From assembly GCA_052400665.1 (NCBI GenBank), contig JBQTGK010000002.1: a stretch of 64,000 nucleotides of DNA. One strand, written 5' to 3'. The notes beneath the pieces were generated by a model that worked only from the letters and a program-made list of their open reading frames with translations, was not told the origin of the DNA and did no database searches. How positions within the stretch are numbered: position 1 is the first letter of the stretch; each line of letters opens with the position of its first letter. This DNA comes from JBQTGK01 sp052400665. Lineage in GTDB: Bacteria > Bacteroidota > Bacteroidia > Bacteroidales > Marinifilaceae. The translations under genes and the position numbers were made by a program. Positions 47,206 to 55,540 of this stretch are shown here, in pieces.

Positions 47206-47841
47206 ATGAAAATAGAAACAAAAACCTACTTGAAAGTTTTAGCCGAAGAAATTCACTCGGTTGTTGTAGCAACTACCGACGAGAAAGGCTTGCCGGTAAC
47301 CAGAGTGATTGACATCATGTTGCACGATGAGGATGGCATCTATTTTCTAACAGCAAAAGGAAAAGCCTTTTACACGCAACTGATGGACAAAGGCTACATT
47401 TCGCTGAGTGGAATGACAGCAGGAGTCGATTCCATGTCGAAGAAAGCCATTTCCGTAGCCGGTTCGGTAAGGAATATTGGTAGTGAAAAACGTGAAGAGA
47501 TTTTTAAGAAAAATCCATACATGGCAGATATTTATCCAAGTATGGAAAGCCGAACAGCCCTAGATATATTCCATTTGTACAAAGGACAAGGTGAGTTTTT
47601 TGATTTAAGCACGAAACCCATTACGAGAGGAATTTTTGCATTTGGAGGAAAAGAAATACAAGCCTTTGGCTATCAAATTACAGAAGATTGTAATGCTTGC
47701 AGTTTGTGTTTAGAAAAGTGCCCACAAGACTGCATTCGTATTGGTGAGCCGTACGAGATTATACAAGAAAACTGTTTACACTGTGGCAATTGCAAAGAAG
47801 TTTGTCCTATAGGAGCAGTCATTAAATTAGAAGAAAAATAA
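47206..47841 (+). CDS. Pyridoxamine-5'-phosphate-oxidase-fold flavoprotein fused to 2x[4Fe-4S] ferredoxin
   Basis: A 211-residue cytoplasmic protein. Residues about 1-145 have the PNPOx-like split-barrel flavin fold (SVVVATTDEKGLPVTRVIDIML, then GIYFLTAKGKAFYTQL). Residues about 160-211 carry two ferredoxin motifs, CNACSLCLEKCP and CLHCGNCKEVCP. This fusion is seen in anaerobes, where it should move electrons between an iron-sulfur donor and FMN or F420-like cofactor. It is 35 bases after the MBL-fold gene and 5 bases before the radical SAM gene, so electron supply to that enzyme is a reasonable guess. Confidence 0.85.
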   Translation: MKIETKTYLKVLAEEIHSVVVATTDEKGLPVTRVIDIMLHDEDGIYFLTAKGKAFYTQLMDKGYISLSGMTAGVDSMSKKAISVAGSVRNIGSEKREEIFKKNPYMADIYPSMESRTALDIFHLYKGQGEFFDLSTKPITRGIFAFGGKEIQAFGYQITEDCNACSLCLEKCPQDCIRIGEPYEIIQENCLHCGNCKEVCPIGAVIKLEEK

Positions 47842-47846
47842 GAATT

Positions 47847-48725
47847 ATGAAATATACAGGAACAACATACCGACCACCGATTGAGGCGAATACTTTACTG
47901 CTTCAAGTAACGGTAGGCTGTAGCCATAATAGCTGTAGCTTTTGCACCATGTACAAAGATGTTCAATTTAAAATTGAGCAGATGGAGCAAATCGAAAAAG
48001 ATTTGCAGGAAGCGAAATTGCTTTATGGTTCGCAGAAAAGAATCTTTCTATTAAATGCAGATGCTTTTGTTTTAAGCGCTCGTAAATTGAAAGAGATTTC
48101 GACAAAAGTTATCGAATACTTTCCCGAAATAGAAGTCATTACCATGTATGCTTCTGTTAGGAATATTATGAGTAAGACCGATAACGAACTTCGTGAACTC
48201 AGAGAAATGCGCATTAACGATTTGTGGGTTGGGCTGGAATCAGGTAGCGATGATGTATTGAAGAAAGTAAACAAAGGTCATACAATAAATGATGCTTACG
48301 AGCAGTTGGAGCGCTTGACTAAAGCTGGAATTCGACACAATGACATTTTTATGTTGGGCGCCGGAGGTAAAGGCAAGTCAATTGAAAATGCCATGCAAGC
48401 TGCCAAGCTAATCAACATAACAGGTTCTAATTTGGTAGGTGTTACTTCGCTTGGATTTTTCCCAGGAAGCAAAATAGCGAAAGACGTTGAAGACGGCACA
48501 TTTATACCGGCTACGGAACTGGAAATACTTGAAGAAGAGCGCAAACTAATTGAGTTGATTGAAGTAGAAAATATGCCTTTTTATGGAGGTCATCCTATTA
48601 ATGCAACACAATTAAATGGTTTATTACCTCGTGATAAAGTGCAAATGCTTCAATCAATTGATGATGCAATTAGTATTAGCGACCAAACCTTTCTTAATGG
48701 AGTTGCTGAACGTACAACATTATAA
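47847..48725 (+). CDS. Radical SAM protein (CX4CX2C)
   Basis: A 292-residue enzyme. The cluster-binding motif is GCSHNSCSFCTM near residue 29, a CX4CX2C spacing found in a subgroup of radical SAM proteins. The rest follows the radical SAM/B12-type TIM barrel, with RIFLLNADAFVLS and LWVGLESGSDDVLKKVNKG. No accessory SPASM or TRAM domain is visible. It is coupled to the PNPOx-ferredoxin gene before it (5 bases) and to the DsbA-like gene after it. The reaction is unknown; similar proteins are annotated only as radical SAM proteins. Confidence 0.87.
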   Translation: MKYTGTTYRPPIEANTLLLQVTVGCSHNSCSFCTMYKDVQFKIEQMEQIEKDLQEAKLLYGSQKRIFLLNADAFVLSARKLKEISTKVIEYFPEIEVITMYASVRNIMSKTDNELRELREMRINDLWVGLESGSDDVLKKVNKGHTINDAYEQLERLTKAGIRHNDIFMLGAGGKGKSIENAMQAAKLINITGSNLVGVTSLGFFPGSKIAKDVEDGTFIPATELEILEEERKLIELIEVENMPFYGGHPINATQLNGLLPRDKVQMLQSIDDAISISDQTFLNGVAERTTL

Positions 48726-48740
48726 TAATGCCATTACAAT

Positions 48741-49337
48741 ATGAAATATACAATTACAATGATATCTGATTTTCAATGTCCGTACTGCTATATTGGCAAA
48801 GGCATTATTGATGGATTGAAAAGTGAATATGATATCGAAATTATCTTTAAAGGATACGAGATACATCCCGATATTCCTGAAAATGGAATTCCATCGGAAG
48901 ATTATTTTCCAAATGCCAAAGAGAAGAACTTGCAATTACAAGCATTTGGTCGTCAGTATGGTCTCAACTTTACAGATATTACATCAATGCCAAATTCAAA
49001 TAAGGCACTACAAGTTGCTGAATATGCGAAATCTGTAAACAAATCGGATGAATACAATACTGCAATGTACGAGGCTTTCTTTTTTAAGGATATCAACATT
49101 AGCTTGATCCCAGAAATTAAAAAGCTTGCTAAATCGATAGGTATTTCGGAAGAAGAAGTTGATGCCGTTTTCGCGACAGATAAATACAAGAATGCTCTTA
49201 AAGACAATAAAAAATTTTGTGTGGATAATAATATTACAAGTGTCCCAACTTTTATAATTAACGATAAAATTGGAATTGTAGGAGCACAAAGTCCTGAGAA
49301 TTTTAGAAGGGCTTTTAAGCAACTAAATGAACAATAA
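48741..49337 (+). CDS. DsbA-family (FrnE-like) thioredoxin-fold oxidoreductase
   Basis: A 198-residue cytoplasmic protein. The active site SDFQCPYCYIGK near residue 8 has the CPYC pair of DsbA/FrnE proteins, followed by the FrnE-type helical insert (YEIHPDIPENG near 35, then LQAFGRQYGL). The C-terminal cis-Pro loop is present (SVPTFIINDKIGIVGAQ). Related proteins reshape disulfides or act on aromatic ring products (2-hydroxychromene-2-carboxylate isomerase-like). It lies 15 bases after the radical SAM gene in the HxlR operon. Confidence 0.88.
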   Translation: MKYTITMISDFQCPYCYIGKGIIDGLKSEYDIEIIFKGYEIHPDIPENGIPSEDYFPNAKEKNLQLQAFGRQYGLNFTDITSMPNSNKALQVAEYAKSVNKSDEYNTAMYEAFFFKDINISLIPEIKKLAKSIGISEEEVDAVFATDKYKNALKDNKKFCVDNNITSVPTFIINDKIGIVGAQSPENFRRAFKQLNEQ

Positions 49338-49375
49338 GGAATAAAAAACATTTAAATAACTAAATAAAGCATATC

Positions 49376-49945
49376 ATGACAAAGAAAATTAGTAGATACC
49401 CAGTACCAGAATTGAATGAGTTACCAGAAGACGTTCAAGCTATTTTAAAAGGCGCAAAAGAAAATTATGGTTTTGTTCCCAATGTAATAAAAGCACTTTC
49501 GCACCGACCAACTGAGTTGCGTGCTTTTTTAGCCTACAATGATGCATTAATGAATAAAGAAAGTGGATTAACTGCTGCCGATAAGGAGATGATTATCGTC
49601 GCTTTTTCAGCCAAAAATGGTTGTTCGTATTGTGTACAATCTCATGGAGCATCACTTCGAACACTATCGGGAAATCCTTATGTTGCCGACCAAGTTGCTA
49701 TTAACTATAAAGAAGCCGATATTACTGAACGTGAGCGTGCTATGATAGATTTCGCAATGAAGGTTTCTTTTGATTCTGCTTCGGTAAACGAAAAGGACTT
49801 TGAACTATTGAAAGGTCACGGTTTTAGCGACGAGGATATTTGGGATATTAATGGAATCACCGCTTTTTATAATATGTCCAATAGACTAATGAGCTTTTTA
49901 GCTGTTCACCCTGACGAAGAGTTTTATAGCATGGGACGCAACTAA
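49376..49945 (+). CDS. Carboxymuconolactone decarboxylase/AhpD-like peroxidase-related protein
   Basis: A 189-residue protein of the CMD/AhpD fold. The redox site is CSYCVQSHG near residue 82, the CxxC...H pattern used by alkylhydroperoxidases. The N-terminus (LPEDVQAILKGAKENYGFVPNVIKALSHRP) and the later MIDFAMKVS helix are typical of the peroxidase-related subgroup. It probably reduces organic peroxides or related electrophiles. It is 38 bases after the DsbA-like gene. Confidence 0.9.
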   Translation: MTKKISRYPVPELNELPEDVQAILKGAKENYGFVPNVIKALSHRPTELRAFLAYNDALMNKESGLTAADKEMIIVAFSAKNGCSYCVQSHGASLRTLSGNPYVADQVAINYKEADITERERAMIDFAMKVSFDSASVNEKDFELLKGHGFSDEDIWDINGITAFYNMSNRLMSFLAVHPDEEFYSMGRN

Positions 49946-50059
49946 GTAATTATAAATTAATAATGGGCAATTAAAAATTATAAAAAAAGCTGTCTGTTAG
50001 TTAATTTTAAATAATAAAATACGACAACACATTACTCATAATACTATTTTTTTAAAAGG

Positions 50060-50395
50060 ATGGACAAACTAAACATCTTATGGACCTCCAATGATCGAGA
50101 CAGCTTTTTTAATATGCTATCGATGTATGCCATTAACTCGAAAAAAAGAGGATGGTGGAAAAGTGTGAACCTTATTATTTGGGGAGCATCGGTAAAACTT
50201 ACAGGTAATGATACTCAAATACAAAGTGAAATTATGGAAATGATTCAATCGGGCATAACAGTAGAAGCCTGTAAAGATTGTGCTGAAAATTTTGATGTAA
50301 AAGAACGCTTAGATAAATTGGGTGTAAATGTACACTATATGGGTATTCCTATGACAGAATATCTTAAGAATGGAGAAAAAATATTATCGCTATAA
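50060..50395 (+). CDS. DsrE-family small sulfur-relay-like protein
   Basis: A 111-residue protein with the DsrE fold: ILWTSNDRDSFFNMLSMYAINSKKRGWW, then VNLIIWGASVKL, then VEACKDCAENF near residue 74. The CKDC pair may be a persulfide or redox site; most DsrE proteins carry a single conserved cysteine here. A role in thiol or sulfur transfer is inferred. It lies 114 bases downstream of the CMD gene, so it may be part of the same operon or have its own weak promoter. Confidence 0.83.
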   Translation: MDKLNILWTSNDRDSFFNMLSMYAINSKKRGWWKSVNLIIWGASVKLTGNDTQIQSEIMEMIQSGITVEACKDCAENFDVKERLDKLGVNVHYMGIPMTEYLKNGEKILSL

Positions 50396-50542
50396 TTTTT
50401 TTAATAGTATAAGTAGGATTAATTAAATATGCTTAACATTTTATTACAATTTTGATAGCCTAATTTTACTAAAATTGCAAATAGTTAATGTAGCAATTAA
50501 ATTATAATGAATAAATATCATCAATTTAGAAAAAAGAAAGAG

Positions 50543-51211
50543 ATGAAAGCAAAAAAAGAAGACATACTAAAAGCACACGCTTACCGAAGAGCAATTAAGG
50601 AATTTGATGCAGATCAAAAAATCAAAGATGAAGATTTTGAATTTATTCTCGAAGTAGGAAGACGCTCACCAAGTTCGTTTGGTTGGGAGCCTTGGAAATT
50701 CGTTGTTGTACAGAATAAAGATTTGCGTGAAAAATTGTCTGAACCAAGTTGGGGAGCTCAAAAGCAATTGGCCTCGGCAAGCCACTTTGTTATCCTTTTG
50801 GCTAGAAAAGGTGACGAAATGCGTGCTGGTTCAGACTACTTAAAATACAAATCGCAAGTGATCGATAAATTACCTGCTGAAGTGGAAGAAATGAAGGTAA
50901 GTTTCTTTAAAAACTTCATGGAAAATGAATTCGATTTGACCGACGAACGCAAAATTTTCGATTGGTCTAGTAAACAGACCTATCTTCCATTAGGAAATAT
51001 GATGACTGCGGCGGCACAAATTGGAATTGACTCTTGTCCAATGGAAGGTTTTAGTAGAGCAAAAGTAGAAGAAATTTTAAGTGACGAAGGAATTGTAGAT
51101 ACTACAAAATTTGGTGTTTCGGTTATGGTCGCTTTTGGTTACAGAAAGGAAGATTCTCCATTTCCTCAATCTCGTTTTCCGATGGAAGAAATTGTTGAAT
51201 GGGTGAAGTAA
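50543..51211 (+). CDS. NfsB-type nitroreductase family flavoprotein
   Basis: A 222-residue FMN oxidoreductase when started at ATG 50543, which gives the short N-terminus usual for the family; ATG 50507 adds 12 basic residues and is less likely. The motifs are HAYRRAIKEFD, RRSPSSFGWEPWKFVVV (flavin binding), a central ASHFVILLAR strand and the C-terminal VMVAFGYRKED. Such enzymes reduce nitro compounds, quinones or enones with NAD(P)H. It is 147 bases after the DsrE gene and ends at a terminator (51253-51284). It fits a detoxification role for the HxlR-controlled region. Confidence 0.9.
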   Translation: MKAKKEDILKAHAYRRAIKEFDADQKIKDEDFEFILEVGRRSPSSFGWEPWKFVVVQNKDLREKLSEPSWGAQKQLASASHFVILLARKGDEMRAGSDYLKYKSQVIDKLPAEVEEMKVSFFKNFMENEFDLTDERKIFDWSSKQTYLPLGNMMTAAAQIGIDSCPMEGFSRAKVEEILSDEGIVDTTKFGVSVMVAFGYRKEDSPFPQSRFPMEEIVEWVK

Positions 51212-51252
51212 GATTTGAATGATTAAAAACACCCAGCTTTTATTTTTATTGT

Positions 51253-51284
51253 AAAGTGCAGACTAACATTCTGCACTTTTCTTG
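51253..51284 (+). terminator. Rho-independent terminator after the nitroreductase gene
   Basis: A perfect 10-bp stem (51253-51262 with 51270-51279), a 7-base loop, then TTTTCTT. Its tail runs into the -33 element of the next promoter, a compact junction. Confidence 0.87.
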
Positions 51285-51312
51285 GTTTACTACATAAGTG
51301 ATTGTAAATTTG
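51281..51312 (+). promoter_or_regulatory. Promoter of the MFS-AraC gene pair
   Basis: CTTG (51281-51284), a 20-base spacer and TAAATTTG (51305-51312). The predicted start near 51319 lies downstream of the first possible start codon (51282) and so supports translation from ATG 51345. Confidence 0.68.
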
Positions 51313-51344
51313 CCTTTAGTTTGAATAAATTTCAAAATCAGGTA

Positions 51345-52535
51345 ATGGCCAATTCAAGTAATAGTTCTAGTGCTGAACAGAGTTCAGGGAAATTTCAGTC
51401 GGGTAATGTTGTTCTAATATCTGCATCTCACATGTTGCATGATATTTATTCATCTTTTTTGGCACCTCTTCGTCCTTTATTAATAGAAAAATTTGGAATT
51501 ACATTGGCTCTCGCATCAATTTGGGATTTAATTATGCGTGTACCCTGGTTTCTAAATCCTTTTATCGGAATTATTGCAGAACGAACAGCTGCCAGATATT
51601 TTATAATTGTTACTCCGGCTATTACAGCAATAGCAATGAGTTTACTTGGAGCAGCTCCTTCTTTTGTAATTATATGTATACTGCTTTTTACCATGGGAAT
51701 AAGCAGTGCAGTGTTTCATGTTCCGGCACCAACAATGGTAAAACGATTATCAGGAGAGCGTACTGGGCGAGGCATGAGCTTTTATATGTTTGGAGGAGAG
51801 CTGGCAAGAACTGCAGGTCCTTTATTAATTACAGCTTCGGTATCGTATTGGGGATTAGAAGGAACCTGGCGATTAATTCCCTTAGGTTTGATTGCTTCAT
51901 TTATTCTATTTTTAAAACTAAAGGATATTAAAATATCCGATGAAATTAAAAATAAAAAGTCGGGAAAAGGCAGTGAGTTATCATCGCTAAAAAGATATTT
52001 GCCATTTTTTGCATTACTTATTGGTATTACCTTGTTTCGGGCAATCATGAAATCAGGGTTAAGTGCATTTTTACCTACTTTTTTCTATACCGAAAGAGGC
52101 GAAAGTTTATGGTTTGCCAATTCCGCTTTAGCTGTATTTCAGTTGGCCGGAGCGGTAGGAACCATATTAGCTGGTAGTATTTCCGATAAATTGGGAAGAA
52201 AAAGAACATTGCTTATAATAAGCATAATGTCTCCCGTAATGATGTTTCTTTTTATTAATTCTACAGGTGCATTATCCTTTGTTTTTTTAATGTTAATGGG
52301 CTTTTTTGTTTTTGCACCAGGACCGGTTTTAATTGCTTTAGTACAAGATAGATCAAAAGATTTCCCCGTGTTTATGAACAGCATTTATATGACTGTTAGT
52401 TTTGTAACCTCGGCATCGGCAGTGTTTTTTGCCGGAGTAATGGGAGACTGGCTTGGACTTGAAAAAACATATCTTATTTCTTCTATTTTGGCATTGGGAG
52501 CAATTCCTTTTGTTTTGTCTTTAAAAAATAAATAG
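51345..52535 (+). CDS. MFS transporter, 12 transmembrane segments
   Basis: A 396-residue major facilitator permease starting at ATG 51345, because the promoter at 51281-51312 makes the upstream start 51282 unlikely. About 12 hydrophobic segments are present. The loop 2-3 motif reads NPFIGIIAERTAARYF and the loop 8-9 motif GSISDKLGRKRTLL. HMLHDIYSSFLAPLRPLL near the start resembles the Fsr (fosmidomycin-resistance) type of drug or sugar exporter. An AraC regulator follows 31 bases later and probably controls it. Confidence 0.86.
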   Translation: MANSSNSSSAEQSSGKFQSGNVVLISASHMLHDIYSSFLAPLRPLLIEKFGITLALASIWDLIMRVPWFLNPFIGIIAERTAARYFIIVTPAITAIAMSLLGAAPSFVIICILLFTMGISSAVFHVPAPTMVKRLSGERTGRGMSFYMFGGELARTAGPLLITASVSYWGLEGTWRLIPLGLIASFILFLKLKDIKISDEIKNKKSGKGSELSSLKRYLPFFALLIGITLFRAIMKSGLSAFLPTFFYTERGESLWFANSALAVFQLAGAVGTILAGSISDKLGRKRTLLIISIMSPVMMFLFINSTGALSFVFLMLMGFFVFAPGPVLIALVQDRSKDFPVFMNSIYMTVSFVTSASAVFFAGVMGDWLGLEKTYLISSILALGAIPFVLSLKNK

Positions 52536-52566
52536 CATTTCTTATTAACAGAATGGTTGTACGATT

Positions 52567-53427
52567 ATGGATAATTCAAAGATTCCAAAATACGATTTTA
52601 ACAATAAAAAATCTAAACTTGGATTAGAGATTATTCCTCTTAAAAGAATTGTAACTTATACGAAAAAAGCGGCTTATGAGGCTCATCGGCTTAATTTTTA
52701 TCAAATTCTTTTTATCACCAAAGGCAGAGGAATTCATGAAGTCGATTTTGAGAGTATTGCATATTCCGAGAATACAATTATTCCTGTGGCAATGGGGCAG
52801 GTTCAGCAGTTTTCGAATAATGATCAACTCGAAGGATATGCGGTAGTTTTTACTCCCGATTTTTTAGTGAAAGACGATTCCGATTACAGATATTTATATG
52901 ATTATACAGCTTTTATTCATTCAATTAAGCCTGTAGGTTTATTTGCAAACAAGTTTATCTATACTCTTTTAGAGGATATGATTTTGGAACAGCAAAAAAT
53001 ACAGGATTTTGAAACTAGTGAATATCAACGTAACCTTCTTAAAAATTTTTTAATTCAGTTGGAAAGAAGTAAACGTGGCCGAATAGAGATTCCTTTTAAT
53101 GATACTTTTAGTCTTTACATGAAATTTAGGAAAGTACTCGAAGAGAGAGTTAATTACAAAGTGCGAGTTGTTGATATTTGTGAACGATTAAACCATACTC
53201 CTAAACAGATTAATGCTGCAGTAAAATTATTTGCCAATACTACTGCAAAACAATATATCGAGGATCGTGTAATTTTAGAAAGCAAGAGGTTGTTGGTTTA
53301 TTCGGTTCTTTCGGTTAAAGAAATTGCTTATGAAATTGGATTCGAAGATCCAACAAATTTTACCAAGTATTTTAAGGCTCGCGTAAATATGCTTCCCACC
53401 GAATATCAAAAGATGCGTAAGTCTTAG
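52567..53427 (+). CDS. AraC-family transcriptional regulator
   Basis: A 286-residue regulator. The N-terminal half is a cupin-type sensor domain (HRLNFYQILFITKGRG.HEVDF, then YAVVFTPDFLV). The C-terminal 100 residues hold the two AraC helix-turn-helix motifs (VVDICERLNHTPKQINAAVK and VKEIAYEIGFEDPTNFTKYFKAR). It is co-directional with the MFS gene 31 bases upstream and may control it, or the NmrA-type reductase 280 bases downstream. The ligand is unknown. Confidence 0.9.
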   Translation: MDNSKIPKYDFNNKKSKLGLEIIPLKRIVTYTKKAAYEAHRLNFYQILFITKGRGIHEVDFESIAYSENTIIPVAMGQVQQFSNNDQLEGYAVVFTPDFLVKDDSDYRYLYDYTAFIHSIKPVGLFANKFIYTLLEDMILEQQKIQDFETSEYQRNLLKNFLIQLERSKRGRIEIPFNDTFSLYMKFRKVLEERVNYKVRVVDICERLNHTPKQINAAVKLFANTTAKQYIEDRVILESKRLLVYSVLSVKEIAYEIGFEDPTNFTKYFKARVNMLPTEYQKMRKS

Positions 53428-53626
53428 GTTTAAGATAAATATCAATAATTTATAACAATTAACAGGAAGTAGATATTTCACTATTAAATTTAGGCTTACC
53501 TGAAACTAAGTAGTAGTTTTTATTAGTGTTGAATAATTACGTTTTTTTGCTGTTTTTATTGTGAGAGTAAATCTTACTAAAGATTTTCCCGAATCTTATT
53601 TTACCATTCTTAGGAATATTTTTACC

Positions 53627-53657
53627 TTTTCTCAGCTTGCTTCTCTCTATACTTTTG
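53627..53657 (+). promoter_or_regulatory. Promoter of the NmrA-type reductase gene
   Basis: TTTT (53627-53630), a 19-base spacer and TACTTTTG (53650-53657), about 45 bases upstream of ATG 53707. The -7 box is an exact consensus match; the -33 box is weak. Confidence 0.58.
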
Positions 53658-53706
53658 TAATGTACAATTTCAAACAAGAAATATAAACATTAAAAAAATA
53701 TAGAAC

Positions 53707-54552
53707 ATGAAAATTGCAGTAACAGGATCAACAGGACAATTGGGACGTATTGTTGTAGAAGAACTAAAAAAGAGAGTTTCGAATGAAAGTATTGTAGCCT
53801 TGGCTCGTAATATTGAAAAAGCTTCGGGACTTGGAGTAGAAACCCGTGAATTTGATTACAGTAAACCTGAAATTTTAGTTGAAGCACTAAAAGGTATTGA
53901 TCGTTTATTGTTGATTTCGGGAAGTGAATTGGGACAACGTACGCAGCAACACTCCAATGTAATTAATGCTGCAAAAGAAGCAGGTATAAAATGGATAGTT
54001 TATACTAGTTTATTACACCTAAATGATACTACTTTAAATCTTGCGGGAGAACATATCGAGACTGAAAAAGCATTAAAAGCATCGGGTATTGAATATACTC
54101 TTTTGCGAAATGGATGGTATTCTGAAAATTATACTGCTTCGGTGCCCGGAGCAATTGGGGGAGGTACATTTTTAGGAAGTGCAGCCAACGGAAAAATATC
54201 GTCGGCAGCTCGGGTCGATTATGCCGAAGCAGCTGCTATTGTTATTGCTGATGAAGATAACAAGGGTAAAACTTACGAGTTGGCTGGCGATGAATTTTAT
54301 ACTTTAACAGATTTATCTGCTGAAATTTCAAAACAAACTGGTAAAAATATTCCTTACAATAACCTAGCAGAAGAGGAATATGCTAACATTTTAAAGAATA
54401 TTGGATTGCCGGAAGAATTTGCTGATGCCTTGGCAAATTGGGATGTAAGTGCATCAAGAGACGATTTGTTTGATGATTCGCGTCAGCTATCTAGAATTTT
54501 AGGCCGATCCACAACTACAATTGCAGATTCGGTAAAAATTGCCTTAAGCTAA
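53707..54552 (+). CDS. NmrA-like/QorB-type NAD(P)H quinone oxidoreductase
   Basis: A 281-residue protein of the extended SDR/NmrA group. The nucleotide site is VTGSTGQLGRIVVEEL at the N-terminus; ALARNIEKAS is the cofactor-discriminating strand. ISGSELGQRTQQHSNVINAAKEAG and the YTSLLH stretch are typical of QorB. It probably reduces quinones or binds NADPH as a sensor. It is 48 bases upstream of the second degenerate MBL-fold gene. Confidence 0.88.
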   Translation: MKIAVTGSTGQLGRIVVEELKKRVSNESIVALARNIEKASGLGVETREFDYSKPEILVEALKGIDRLLLISGSELGQRTQQHSNVINAAKEAGIKWIVYTSLLHLNDTTLNLAGEHIETEKALKASGIEYTLLRNGWYSENYTASVPGAIGGGTFLGSAANGKISSAARVDYAEAAAIVIADEDNKGKTYELAGDEFYTLTDLSAEISKQTGKNIPYNNLAEEEYANILKNIGLPEEFADALANWDVSASRDDLFDDSRQLSRILGRSTTTIADSVKIALS

Positions 54553-54599
54553 GCAGGAATTGATTTAATACAATTTTAACTATTCAATAGAAATCAAAA

Positions 54600-55451
54600 A
54601 TGAAAAAGACAATATTTACAATTGCAATATGTTTAGTTTCTATACTAAGTTTTGCACAGCCGAAAGCAAATTTTTCAAGCGATAAATTTGAGAATTTTAC
54701 ACTTCATACCTATGCATCCTTTGATGCAATGGCTGATGTTTCTTTTATTGTGGAAAGTGAAAATAGTTTAGTAATTATAGAACCACAAGCTTTTAAAGGT
54801 AAAGTAGAAGAATTTGTGAATTATACTAAGAAGCTGGCTAAGCCTGTAGAAAAAGTATTGGTTTCTTTTCATGCTGCAGGTTTAAAAACTTATCCTAGCG
54901 AGCAGAAAGTAATCACAAAACCAATGGCTGAGTTTATGAAATCGGATGCTGCAAAGGGAATGTTAGGATTCTTTAATCAGGCCTTTAAAGGTGAGATGGA
55001 TACAGAACTTGTTGAGTTCGACGAACAGATTGATGCTTCGACAAATTTTACGGTTGATGGCGTAACTTATAGCTTAGAACCTACGTCGTTACCAGGAATG
55101 CCTGGAGTAAATATTGCAATTGGTAATAAGGTTTATTATCAGCATTTTGCTCCGGCAAAAGGATATCATGCCTCTAAAAATCAAATTAAAAATATAGCTT
55201 CTATAGAGGGAGCTTTAAGTGATGCTCAAAAAGCCAAAAAGAAAGGATATTCTTTATTGCTAGGTTCTCATGGATACGGAAAAGCAGGTGTTGAGGATTT
55301 AAATTTTCAAATTAAGTATTTGAAAATAATGAAAAATATTGCCTTAAAAGCAGTTTCGAGTGAGGATTTTATAAAAAAAATGAATAAAAAATATCCTAAT
55401 TGCAAGGGAGAAAAGGATTTAAAAGCAATAGCAATAGAATTGTATAAGTAA
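54600..55451 (+). CDS. Secreted metallo-beta-lactamase-fold protein lacking metal motif
   Basis: A 283-residue exported protein (signal peptide ending near LSFAQ). Its strand order (FDAMADVSFIVESENSLVIIEP, then EKVLVSFHAAGLKTYP, then GVNIAIGNKVYYQHF and LLGSHGYGK) fits the MBL fold. The HxHxDH metal motif is absent; at its place stands SFHAAGLKTY. The C-terminal KKMNKKYPNC segment matches the paralogue at 46250-47170. It follows the QorB-like reductase and ends at a convergent terminator. A non-enzymatic or metal-independent role is inferred. Confidence 0.72.
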   Translation: MKKTIFTIAICLVSILSFAQPKANFSSDKFENFTLHTYASFDAMADVSFIVESENSLVIIEPQAFKGKVEEFVNYTKKLAKPVEKVLVSFHAAGLKTYPSEQKVITKPMAEFMKSDAAKGMLGFFNQAFKGEMDTELVEFDEQIDASTNFTVDGVTYSLEPTSLPGMPGVNIAIGNKVYYQHFAPAKGYHASKNQIKNIASIEGALSDAQKAKKKGYSLLLGSHGYGKAGVEDLNFQIKYLKIMKNIALKAVSSEDFIKKMNKKYPNCKGEKDLKAIAIELYK

Positions 55452-55478
55452 AAATAAATCCATTTTAATAGTACATTT

Positions 55479-55515
55479 AATCGGCTTAATTCCATTTAAT
55501 TAGGCCGATTTTTTT
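55479..55515 (+). terminator. Convergent bidirectional terminator
   Basis: A 13-bp stem with one imperfect pair (55479-55491 with 55498-55510) and a T-run (55511-55515). It sits between the MBL-fold gene (plus) and the lacI-type gene (minus). Confidence 0.88.
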
Positions 55516-55540
55516 ATGCTGATTTAATATCAGGATAATT

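Noticed and set aside
47118..47312. Small open frame overlapping the MBL-fold and PNPOx-ferredoxin genes
   Set aside because: It overlaps two well-supported genes in another frame and encodes a low-information, basic peptide.
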